This document shows positions 8,618 through 15,834 of a stretch of 42,414 nucleotides of DNA, piece after piece (the stretch's first letter is position 1; the number at the start of each line of letters is the position of its first letter). Made by a program: the position numbers and the translations under genes. Under the pieces are notes generated by a model. It worked only from the letters and a program-made list of their open reading frames with translations. It had not been told where the DNA came from and ran no database searches. Source of the stretch: Candidatus Thorarchaeota archaeon (GTDB lineage Archaea > Asgardarchaeota > Thorarchaeia > Thorarchaeales > Thorarchaeaceae); the NCBI GenBank assembly GCA_011365025.1, contig RDOF01000026.1, positions 1-42,414 of the forward strand, in the 5' to 3' direction.

Positions 8618-8932
8618 CTACTCCCTTTTCCTGCGGCTGGCTTTTCGTCTGACAACGACCCTGGCTGTTCCAAGCATATTGCGAGCCCTGGCTGTTCTCT
8701 CTCTAAACCGAATTACGAATCTACGTCCCACTCTCTCCGTTTCCAGCTGTTTTTCTGAAAGGACTGCTTGAACCTCAATAAGCATGTCAATGACCTTGCC
8801 AACCGTCCGTCGGTCTATGTTCAGCTTCTTGGAAAGGCTAGAAATTGACATGGGTACGCCCGATGCTAGTTCGTTCACAATGAGCTTGATTGCCTCAGGG
8901 TAGCCGATACGAGGAACAGGAGGGAGCTTCAT
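8618..8932 (-). CDS. Small helix-turn-helix transcriptional regulator
   Basis: A 104-residue basic protein. Residues 10-75 look like a winged helix: helix YPEAIKLIVNELASG, then MSISSLSKKL-NIDRRTVGKVIDML as the helix-turn-helix pair, then strands AVLSEKQL and RFVIRF as the wing. The C-terminal 30 residues are very basic (VVVRRKASRRKRE). It probably regulates its own operon, which includes the CruF-like membrane protein 22 nt downstream. A TATA box lies upstream at 8961-8970. Confidence 0.7.
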   Translation of the reverse strand: MKLPPVPRIGYPEAIKLIVNELASGVPMSISSLSKKLNIDRRTVGKVIDMLIEVQAVLSEKQLETERVGRRFVIRFRERTARARNMLGTARVVVRRKASRRKRE

Positions 8933-8957
8933 TTCAGTTCACTACAGAATAGACAAA

Positions 8958-8970
8958 TCCAAATATATAC
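8958..8970 (-). promoter_or_regulatory. Archaeal TATA box for the winged-helix/CruF-like pair
   Basis: Read on the minus strand the site is GTATATATTT (8961-8970), about 30-38 nt before the ATG at 8932, which would put the transcription start some 5-10 nt before that codon. This is the expected geometry for an archaeal promoter with a short leader. Confidence 0.5.
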
Positions 8971-9018
8971 CTTATTATGCACACATTACTACGGGTCCAT
9001 AATTAAGGATTTCATGCT

Positions 9019-10839
9019 TTAGATAATCATCCCTGCAGTGAATACCCAAACAGTGAGTAGTGTTGCTATGATTGTCCCAAGATAAACTCTTCCGGTCTTC
9101 AAATAGAAGGCAGTCATTATGAAAAACATGCCTCCAAAGAAGGGAAGTATTTGCATGAGAAAGATACCATAGAGACCAAACAGCCCACCAAAGGATAGAA
9201 GCGGCCCGGTTCCGAAGAGGAACATCGGAACATACTGGATTAGAATGGCAGCAAGAAGTGCTGACTCCATTGCGAACACACTCTTCAACCACCATACAAC
9301 CTGTGTCTTGATTGGGCTGTCGAACACCTCTTGTCTTAACATTCCAAATAGAAAGACTCCGCCGTTGATTAGGAAGAAAATCATAACGGGAAATACGTAG
9401 AGAAAGAATTGCACAAGCTTCAAGGGAGTAAAGAGCTTAAAGACTGGCCACATATACCTGAACTCAATTCCAAGATATGACTGTGAGAGGGCAACGATCC
9501 CGTACATATAGGCAAAGAGCGTGCAGGCCAAGACAATCGTTTGCAGTAGGGGCGTTCTGGCCTCGTTATCTCTGAAACTTCGAAAACGCCCCACATCCTC
9601 GTACTGCAATCCTTGGACCTCCTGCTCGCCTCTGAACCACTTCCTGAATACCACGAATGCTATCAGAGCATTTACGAGAAGCCAGAGCAGCGACCCATTT
9701 CCTGTCACCAGTAGGAATATGGGCACAATTGAACCAACTATTGCTCCGAGAAAAAGCCCAACCATTGGGAGGAATAGGAATGTTACACCGCCGATAAGGG
9801 AGTTAATTCCAGCATAAATCCACCATTTCTTGCCAACTACTGCCACCTTGGTTGGAAGTGGCCTAGCGACCTTGTCAAAATAAGGTGTTTCCAGTAACAA
9901 AGATGCAAGGGGAATGAGAGAAAGCACAGAAACTATCACTGCCAGCAAGGTTGCCCCTTCTCTAATCATATAGGTCTGTGTGTGGATTCCAGATTTATTC
10001 CATGCCTCAGTTTCAGATTCTCCCAGTAGTGCTTGAAGCATCCATGCACAAGTTTCCGCGATGCCTTTGCTATTCCACGTAGCTCCTGGATGTGTGCAGG
10101 GGCATTTTGCATATCTGTGCGCCGAACCATTGGCAAAGGAGCCATACGTGTAATCTGACTGAGCCTCTAGAATTGAAATATTCTCATTCTGGGCAATCAT
10201 CTCCAGGCTATCTTGAAGGAACTCCTCTCTTGGCTGGGCTGTAAAGAGCTCTTCATAGAATGACCAGACTGCAAGGTAGTTATTTAGGTAGTCCATTTCC
10301 GTGAAGTTGTATGGACCATCAGCTTGAATCGCAATTGCTCTATGATCTGGATTCATCTCGGCAACAGCTCTGGCTGTGCCAGCACCCATCGAATGGCCCA
10401 CCAATCCAATTCTAGTTTCATCAACGAAGGAGAGTGATTGAAGGTAGTTGTAGGCAGCATCAGCGCCCAATGTGTTTGAATCGCCGCCCAGGAGTGAAAG
10501 AGGATTGGAAATAGCATCGGAGTCCCCATGACTAAGCTGGTCGATGGCCAAAGCCACTATCCCTCTACGAGCCAATTCCAGTGCTGCAGGGCCTTCAGTA
10601 TCCTTGTCATTATTCATACCGTGCAGTAGAAGAACTCCAGGGACTGGCGGACTATCAAGAGCTGCTTTTGGAATGTAGAGCTTCCCGACAACCGCCAAGC
10701 CCGATTCATCAACTATTCGAACCACCTTTACATCGATGTTTCCAAAATCGTTTTGCACAAAATGAGCTGTTATTACTGACCCACCCGTAATAACAAGACA
10801 AAGAATAAAGAGCTGCTGCATGCGATTCAATTGTTTCAC
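9019..10839 (-). CDS. Alpha/beta hydrolase fused to a polytopic membrane domain
   Basis: A 606-residue two-part protein. An N-terminal hydrophobic anchor (LFILCLVITGGSVITAHF) is followed by a dienelactone-hydrolase-like alpha/beta domain, residues about 35-285: VPGVLLLHGMNND oxyanion region, RGIVALAIDQLSHGDSD, nucleophile Ser in GLVGHSMGAGTA (residue about 149), and a His-containing segment SAHRYAKCPCTHPG as likely acid/base region. From about residue 295 to the end there are roughly nine membrane helices with no transporter signature that I recognise. Topology suggests the hydrolase faces outside. The GTG start at 10839 is supported by AGGTGG 5 nt upstream. The substrate could be a lipid or a surface ester, which is inference. 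It is transcribed divergently from the Eis-like gene. Confidence 0.75.
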   Translation of the reverse strand: MKQLNRMQQLFILCLVITGGSVITAHFVQNDFGNIDVKVVRIVDESGLAVVGKLYIPKAALDSPPVPGVLLLHGMNNDKDTEGPAALELARRGIVALAIDQLSHGDSDAISNPLSLLGGDSNTLGADAAYNYLQSLSFVDETRIGLVGHSMGAGTARAVAEMNPDHRAIAIQADGPYNFTEMDYLNNYLAVWSFYEELFTAQPREEFLQDSLEMIAQNENISILEAQSDYTYGSFANGSAHRYAKCPCTHPGATWNSKGIAETCAWMLQALLGESETEAWNKSGIHTQTYMIREGATLLAVIVSVLSLIPLASLLLETPYFDKVARPLPTKVAVVGKKWWIYAGINSLIGGVTFLFLPMVGLFLGAIVGSIVPIFLLVTGNGSLLWLLVNALIAFVVFRKWFRGEQEVQGLQYEDVGRFRSFRDNEARTPLLQTIVLACTLFAYMYGIVALSQSYLGIEFRYMWPVFKLFTPLKLVQFFLYVFPVMIFFLINGGVFLFGMLRQEVFDSPIKTQVVWWLKSVFAMESALLAAILIQYVPMFLFGTGPLLSFGGLFGLYGIFLMQILPFFGGMFFIMTAFYLKTGRVYLGTIIATLLTVWVFTAGMII

Positions 10840-10960
10840 CTAGCCCACCTGATTTCCATCTAGACTACAAAACGCAAAGGCAAGAATCCACGGCAAATCC
10901 GACTTATAGATTTCATGCCTAATTGACTTGCCGACTCTGCTCTTCGCTTTGTCCAACAAC

Positions 10961-10992
10961 CTTATCACTGGAAGGCGTTCTGCACGTGCTCT
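10961..10992 (+). promoter_or_regulatory. TATA-like box for the Eis-like gene
   Basis: CTTATCA at 10961-10967 lies 32 nt before the ATG at 10993, which has no ribosome binding site. This geometry suggests a leaderless transcript. The same CTTATCA stands 30 nt before the ATP-grasp gene at 38044. Confidence 0.4.
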
Positions 10993-12192
10993 ATGGCGTC
11001 ATTTGAAATAAGAGAGGGTCAGAAGGATGACCGTGACTCTTTGACAAGAGTGCTTTGGAAAGCCTTTGATGTTGCGAGGAGCTATGAGGAGTTCTGCAAG
11101 GAGGAATGGATTGACAGGTGGAATGACACCAAGAATGGAGAGTATGGATTTGTAGCTGTCGAAGATGGAGGCGTTCGAGCAAATCTTGCGTTCAGAGACC
11201 ATTGCGAAAATATGATTCGTGGAAAACCTATCCGGTTCGGGGCAGTCTGGGCAGTAGCAACTGAGCCACACTACAGAAGGAAAGGCATGGTGCGGGAGTT
11301 GTTCAGGGTTTCCTTTCCGCGGATGAGGGAGTTGGGTATAGGATTGTCAATATTAGACCCCTTCGATATTCCCTTCTATGAGCAATTTGGATATGCCCTT
11401 GCCGAACGTTTTGTGAGTCACGAGTTCACACATGACATAATTCGGAAAACGCACAGACTAGATGACATCAAAGCCCGTGAGGTTGAGGATGTGGCTGAAT
11501 GGAGTAAGGTCGCAAAGGTCCAGAACACCCTCAGTCGATTTGGTTCTCGCGTTTTTCCGCCCAGGCACATGCTAGAGTACATGATAAGGCAAAATCACCT
11601 GTATCTTTTCGAGCGAGGCTCAGAGCCGGTCGGTGTTGCGAAATTTGCCTTCGATCGTGATGATAAGGGATTCAACCTGAGTGTTTGGCTGGTCACCTCA
11701 TTTGTATCACTTGATGTATTCCCCTCTATTGTGAATCTCATCGCAAACCAAGCCTCGAATGTGAAGAAGATCTCGTGGTGGTGCGACGAGGCGTACCCCG
11801 TTAAGCATTTCATAGCAAATCATAGAGAGCTAACCACTAAAGCAATTGGCTCGATGATGATGCGCGTGGTTGATTTGGAGAAGTACTGCTTGGATACCAG
11901 CATTCCTGAGAACTGTACCGAGTCAGTGGTCATCGAACTGAAAGATGACCTCTGCCCATGGAACAACGACACATTCGAGCTTGTTCCGGAAAGCGGGTCG
12001 CTCGCTGCGCATAGAGTCAAAAAAACCCCTGAGGTTCGCCTCACCTCACTGCTTCTATCAAGGATCATCTCGGGGTTGACTCCGGCACGAATGCTTTTGG
12101 AGCTGGGCGAACTGGATTGCCCTGGTGATGTAGCTGCGAAGCTTGAATGTCTCTTCCCTGCTGATTCTTTCATGTCCTATTGGCGATTCTAG
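10993..12192 (+). CDS. Eis-like GNAT acetyltransferase
   Basis: A 399-residue acetyltransferase of the Eis (enhanced intracellular survival) type. It has the usual tripartite layout: an N-terminal GNAT domain with VWAVATEPHYRRKGMVRELF (acetyl-CoA loop RRKGMV near residue 97) and LDPFDIPFYEQFGY, a middle GNAT-like domain (about 145-290), and a C-terminal SCP2-like sterol-carrier fold recognised by VVIELKDDLCPWNNDTFEL and LGELDCPGD. Eis enzymes acetylate amines on varied acceptors, and the terminal carboxylate takes part in catalysis. The protein ends in SYWRF as expected for a buried C-terminus. The ATG appears leaderless. Not linked to its neighbours by operon structure; the LRR gene converges on it with a 24-nt gap. 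Confidence 0.87.
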   Translation: MASFEIREGQKDDRDSLTRVLWKAFDVARSYEEFCKEEWIDRWNDTKNGEYGFVAVEDGGVRANLAFRDHCENMIRGKPIRFGAVWAVATEPHYRRKGMVRELFRVSFPRMRELGIGLSILDPFDIPFYEQFGYALAERFVSHEFTHDIIRKTHRLDDIKAREVEDVAEWSKVAKVQNTLSRFGSRVFPPRHMLEYMIRQNHLYLFERGSEPVGVAKFAFDRDDKGFNLSVWLVTSFVSLDVFPSIVNLIANQASNVKKISWWCDEAYPVKHFIANHRELTTKAIGSMMMRVVDLEKYCLDTSIPENCTESVVIELKDDLCPWNNDTFELVPESGSLAAHRVKKTPEVRLTSLLLSRIISGLTPARMLLELGELDCPGDVAAKLECLFPADSFMSYWRF

Positions 12193-12216
12193 GACTCAGC
12201 AACCTCAGGATCAATT

Positions 12217-13593
12217 TCAAACGACAGCTGCTATGGGTTTCAAATCGATTGCGCCGCTTTTGCGGTACACTATGCGTTCTGACCCTTCTGTATCAATGAG
12301 ACTCAGGATATGCTGAATCATTTGTCTTGACATTCTTGGCTGAGGAGATTCCATGAAGCCCCTAACAGATCCTTTTCTGGTCCTTATGACAAAGCCTGCA
12401 TCTTTGAACGCTTTTCTTATTTTCTGGAATTGTTCAGTTGAGACCTCAAGTTGACTTAATTCCATTGACTTGAGTATCTCATATCCGTAGCTTGTCAGCC
12501 ATAGGGGTCTCAGGTCAACTATTTGATTCTGCACTGTCAAAAGGATGTCTTCAATTTCCTCCCTTTTTCTTTCTAGCACTTTCGGGATGATTTTAGAGGC
12601 TCTACTTGTCGAAAGCCTGTCGATGTCAATGAACATAGTTGCGCCATTCGCTTCTAGCTGCTTCTCGACAAGGGTCAGCATGCGGTCGTAGAGATTCTCT
12701 TTAGCCTCGTCGTAGGACGAGTGTTCGTCAATGAATCCTAGGAGGTCATCGAGTGGGCCATCATACAGTCCCAACCCCTCAATCTTGGTTAGCTTCAGAA
12801 TCAGTAGCTGAACTAGTATATCGGAATCCTCAGGAAGTCGACTTCGAATCTGACGAATAATGCTCGACACCTGTTGCCAGAGGTCTTCGCAGGGATTAAG
12901 CGAGAGTTGTACCTGTTTCGTATCTACTTCGCTCTTTTCTGTTTCACCGGTTTCCACATATCCATGAAATCCTGGGTGAGCGAGAATCTGAGTCCCCTCA
13001 TCAAGATAGAGTCTACAGGGGCTTCCAAATAGGAGAAGAGGGGTTACATCAACCGCTTGGAGGTTGTTGCCGTATAATGGCAGTCTTTCCAAATGCATAC
13101 ACGAAGCAAGCGGCCATAAATCAATGCTATTCAGTTTGTTCACTGAGAGGTCAATGAATCTCAGATTAGCGCATGATGCAATTGGCTCAAGACTAATGGA
13201 TGTAATCCTGTTGTTATCAAATCGCAGCGTTTGAAGAGAATGGTGGTCTTCAAGCGGTCGCAGGTCAACCTGATGAAGCCCATTTGCTCCGAAATCCACG
13301 ATTTCCAGTTTCTTACAGCTGGAAAGTGGTGACAGGTCTATCTCAGGGATGTGGTTTATTCCTGCTCTAATGCGCCTTAATTCCTTGCAGTTAGAAAGGG
13401 GACTGAGATCGAGTTCCTGAAGTTCGTTGCTATATAATGTCAGCACTCTAAGATTCTCAAATTCAGAAAACGGCGTTAGGTCAACTGATGTTAGCTGCAA
13501 ATAGCTAAGGCCAACGCTGGCAATCGAGTCATCAATGACCAATGTCTTCTTCTTGCCTGCATAATCCTTCACCTCAATCTCAATATCGCACAT
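12217..13593 (-). CDS. Leucine-rich-repeat protein with an unrecognised C-terminal domain
   Basis: A 458-residue cytoplasmic protein. Residues about 36-185 contain six to seven leucine-rich repeats of 24 residues with the form L-x-x-I/L-D-L-S-P-L-x-x-C-x-x-L (ELDLSPLSNCKELRRI, EIDLSPLSSCKKLEIV, SIDLWPLASCMHLERL). The regular PL-x-S/N-C turn is peculiar to this protein. The remaining 250 residues are mostly helical and contain no motif I know; the last 80 (QFQKIRKAFKDAGFVIRTR, then MSRQMIQHILSLIDTEGS) could be a small helical binding domain. No signal peptide, so the repeats presumably bind a protein partner inside the cell. The ATG is preceded by GGGGGAG at a good distance. Confidence 0.75.
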   Translation of the reverse strand: MCDIEIEVKDYAGKKKTLVIDDSIASVGLSYLQLTSVDLTPFSEFENLRVLTLYSNELQELDLSPLSNCKELRRIRAGINHIPEIDLSPLSSCKKLEIVDFGANGLHQVDLRPLEDHHSLQTLRFDNNRITSISLEPIASCANLRFIDLSVNKLNSIDLWPLASCMHLERLPLYGNNLQAVDVTPLLLFGSPCRLYLDEGTQILAHPGFHGYVETGETEKSEVDTKQVQLSLNPCEDLWQQVSSIIRQIRSRLPEDSDILVQLLILKLTKIEGLGLYDGPLDDLLGFIDEHSSYDEAKENLYDRMLTLVEKQLEANGATMFIDIDRLSTSRASKIIPKVLERKREEIEDILLTVQNQIVDLRPLWLTSYGYEILKSMELSQLEVSTEQFQKIRKAFKDAGFVIRTRKGSVRGFMESPQPRMSRQMIQHILSLIDTEGSERIVYRKSGAIDLKPIAAVV

Positions 13594-13738
13594 GCCAACT
13601 CCCCCGAGGATGGTGATTCGAAATTCTGTTTGGACGGCGGACTAATAAGCACCACTTTGTTTTTTCCATTATTGGATTCTCTTCAGCGTGAAATATGCCC
13701 CTGAAAAGGCAATGGCAGGAGCATTAGCTAAGTCCGAA

Positions 13739-14524
13739 TTACTTTGCGATTTTGGCCTTAAACCACCTGAGAACTGAATCATTGAAGCTGTCCCACTGCT
13801 CGAGCATCACGCTATGTCCAGCCTTCGGAATTATGACGAGCTCAGAATCTGGAATACTATCCTGCAAATAGGCTGAGTATTTTTGTGGCGTAAGAAGATC
13901 ATTTTCACCTACTACTATGAGTGCAGGAAGCATAATGTTTCCGATTCTGCCCATGATATCAAAACTGTCACAAGCTTTGAAATCTCGGGCTATGATTCTT
14001 GCAGGACATTTACTCATCTCTTTCCTTGACGCTTTCTTCAATTCTTCATCCGTTTCTTCAAAAAACGCAAATTCCTCCATCGCATCCAGATACCCATCAA
14101 AGTCACTTTCGAGCATCTGGAAAATCATCGGGTTAACCCTCAACTTGGCTCCGGTTCCAACAAGAATTATCCCTGAAAGGGTTTCAGGCTTGCTCAATGC
14201 AAACAGCTGCGTTAAGGCGCCACCCATGGAATGGCCGCCGAGAACAGGCATGTCAAACTGACTGACAATTGACTCAATATCTGAAAGATACGATTCAAAG
14301 ACATTGTTTGCATCAGCATCTTCTGTCTTCCCATGTCCATTTAGGTCGATTGCAACCACGTGTAAGGAATCAGATAGATGCTTCAACTGCATAAACCAGG
14401 TGGCCGTAGAACCCCCAGCTCCATGTACCAGAATCAAGGGTCCAGGGTTTTCTTCTCCTTTCTCCTCGAAGTACGGCTTCATGGAACAAGTGTGAGTACT
14501 AGCATCCTTTGAAGCTTCCGTCAT
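13739..14524 (-). CDS. Alpha/beta-fold hydrolase
   Basis: A 261-residue soluble alpha/beta hydrolase with a complete triad: Ser99 in GGHSMGG, Asp209 in GENDLLTP and His237 in KAGHSVML. The oxyanion motif is HGAGGST near residue 34, and a four-helix cap occupies about 125-190. This is the general 3-oxoadipate enol-lactonase/esterase-like subfamily, with a substrate that cannot be told from the sequence. The start ATG at 14524 faces the BMP transporter operon across a 115-nt divergent region. The 145 nt after its stop carry the promoter side of the LRR gene, with a possible TTATTAG box around 13645. Confidence 0.85.
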   Translation of the reverse strand: MTEASKDASTHTCSMKPYFEEKGEENPGPLILVHGAGGSTATWFMQLKHLSDSLHVVAIDLNGHGKTEDADANNVFESYLSDIESIVSQFDMPVLGGHSMGGALTQLFALSKPETLSGIILVGTGAKLRVNPMIFQMLESDFDGYLDAMEEFAFFEETDEELKKASRKEMSKCPARIIARDFKACDSFDIMGRIGNIMLPALIVVGENDLLTPQKYSAYLQDSIPDSELVIIPKAGHSVMLEQWDSFNDSVLRWFKAKIAK

Positions 14525-14548
14525 GCAAAGAATCTACCAAAGACAAGA

Positions 14549-14558
14549 GGTTTTTTAG
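14549..14558 (+). promoter_or_regulatory. Possible TATA box of the BMP transporter operon
   Basis: A T-rich GTTTTTTAG box near 14549-14558 would place the start of transcription around 14582, just before the first of two inverted repeats in the leader. Weak match to an archaeal TATA box. Confidence 0.3.
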
Positions 14559-14584
14559 TAAGTGTGTTGAGAGAAATACAAGTT

Positions 14585-14602
14585 CAGAGTAAGTTAACTC
14601 TG
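14585..14602. promoter_or_regulatory. Inverted repeat 1 in the BMP operon leader
   Basis: CAGAGT (14585-14590) and ACTCTG (14597-14602) form 6-bp perfect arms around 6 nt. It sits near the predicted transcription start, so it may be an operator or a leader hairpin. Confidence 0.4.
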
Positions 14603-14609
14603 TACTATT

Positions 14610-14628
14610 CTGGCGTTGAAAACGCCAG
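14610..14628. promoter_or_regulatory. Inverted repeat 2 directly before the BMP start
   Basis: CTGGCGTT (14610-14617), GAA, AACGCCAG (14621-14628): perfect 8-bp arms with a 3-nt centre. It lies just upstream of the GGAGAGA ribosome binding site for ATG 14640 and covers a TTG (14616) that an automated call might take as start. It could be an operator or an RNA hairpin controlling translation. Confidence 0.5.
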
Positions 14629-14639
14629 GAGTGGAGAGA

Positions 14640-15698
14640 ATGAGCTCGAATAGGACAGTATTAGCAATCATCGTGATTGTCATAATTGGTGTCGGAGCAG
14701 TTGCTGCTTACATCCTTTGGAATCCTGCACCTCTGCCGGATAATCCCGATGAAATTGCGATCGTGTTTGCCACGGGCGGCCTTGGCGACAGGTCATTTAA
14801 TGACGGATGCTACGCGGGGGCCGAAGAAGCGGCTGATGAGTTCGACATAACTTACACGTATGTCGAGCCCACGGCAATTACTGAGTACGAAGGGTATCAT
14901 CGGGCATACGCAGCACATGCTCAGTATGCAAATGCATATGACCTAATCATCGGGATTGGTTTCGACCAAGCTGATGCAATTAGCGCTGTGGCTGAAGACT
15001 ACCCTAATCAGAAGTGGGCAATTGTGGACATGTGGATCAATGATACAACATATCCCAACGTCGCTTCAATCCTCTTTAATGAGAATGAGGGGTCTGCACT
15101 TGTTGGTGCAATTGCAGGATTAACAACCGAAACCGGCAACATTGGTTTTGTTGGCGGAATGGACATTCCACTGATAAACAAATTCGCTGCTGGGTACCAT
15201 TTCGGTGCAAACCTCACTTATTTCGAGGAGAATGCCAACAACATCACCATGGATGTCCTTTATGTAGGCGATTGGGCTGATACAGCTACCGGCCAGTCTT
15301 TGGCTGATGGTTTGTACACGACTGGCACTGATATTATCTTTGCTGCAGCAGGTCGTTCTGGCCTCGGTGTTTTCGATAGCGTTGCAAACAACAACGAAAC
15401 CTATGGTCCGCTATGGGTTATTGGTGTTGATTCACCGCAGATGTATATTGAACCCGGACTAGTATTGACTTCCATGTTGAAGAGAGTTGATGTTGCTGTG
15501 CATGACATCATTGAAGATGTCATAGAGGACACCTTTGTCACCTTCAATCTGTTTACCCTCGCCAATGGCGGTCTTGACTATGAAGTCAATTCCACCTTGT
15601 ATCAACTGCCCACAGCAGTGGTAACACGGGTTGAAGCCCTAAAGGCAGACATCGCTGATGGTACTATCGTGGTGCCATCCGAAATCTACTGGTTGTAG
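14640..15698 (+). CDS. BMP-family (PnrA-like) ABC transporter substrate-binding protein
   Basis: Extracellular solute-binding protein of the BMP/Med/PnrA family, about 352 residues, which in characterised members binds purine and other nucleosides. An N-terminal hydrophobic segment (TVLAIIVIVIIGVGAVAAY) anchors or exports it; no lipobox cysteine is present. Family motifs follow: IVFATGGLGDRSFNDG, DLIIGIGFDQADAI, PNQKWAIVD, NEGSALVGAIAG, GFVGGMDIPL, FAAGY and GVDSPQ near the end. I placed the start at ATG 14640, with GGAGAGA immediately before; a TTG at 14616 is inside an inverted repeat. It is first in a four-gene importer operon and is followed by a terminator-like hairpin, which would let it be made in excess over the membrane parts. 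Confidence 0.93.
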   Translation: MSSNRTVLAIIVIVIIGVGAVAAYILWNPAPLPDNPDEIAIVFATGGLGDRSFNDGCYAGAEEAADEFDITYTYVEPTAITEYEGYHRAYAAHAQYANAYDLIIGIGFDQADAISAVAEDYPNQKWAIVDMWINDTTYPNVASILFNENEGSALVGAIAGLTTETGNIGFVGGMDIPLINKFAAGYHFGANLTYFEENANNITMDVLYVGDWADTATGQSLADGLYTTGTDIIFAAAGRSGLGVFDSVANNNETYGPLWVIGVDSPQMYIEPGLVLTSMLKRVDVAVHDIIEDVIEDTFVTFNLFTLANGGLDYEVNSTLYQLPTAVVTRVEALKADIADGTIVVPSEIYWL

Positions 15699-15713
15699 TA
15701 TTTTTAAAAAGAG

Positions 15714-15745
15714 GAGAGGCACAAGCCTCCCTCCAATCCTTTTTT
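15714..15745 (+). terminator. Terminator-like hairpin between binding protein and ATPase genes
   Basis: GAGGC (15716-15720), ACAA, GCCTC (15725-15729), extendable by flanking purine/pyrimidine pairing, then a T6 run at 15740-15745. It begins about 16 nt after the BMP stop and could act as a partial terminator within the operon. Confidence 0.55.
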
Positions 15746-15817
15746 GTATTGTTTCAGCCACTACTGTTAAGTACTGCTTTACTTTTGTTTGGAAAAGAAG
15801 TTCATCTGAATTTATTC

Positions 15818-15834
15818 AGGAGGCAGTTCCCATC
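15818..15834 (+). promoter_or_regulatory. Shine-Dalgarno AGGAGG with an AUC start position
   Basis: AGGAGG at 15818-15823, then 8 nt, then ATC at 15832-15834, in frame with the ATPase. No ATG, GTG or TTG exists in frame between 15661 and the GTG near 15925, which lies inside the ATPase fold. This makes AUC the best-supported initiation codon. Confidence 0.55.

Noticed and set aside
11820..12173. Minus-strand frame opposite the Eis-like gene
   Set aside because: Antisense shadow; no start signals, and the plus strand is a clear family member throughout.
15658..15831. ATG at 15658 as start of the ABC ATPase
   Set aside because: It lies inside the BMP coding region, crosses the terminator-like hairpin, and would add 58 residues unlike any ABC protein.
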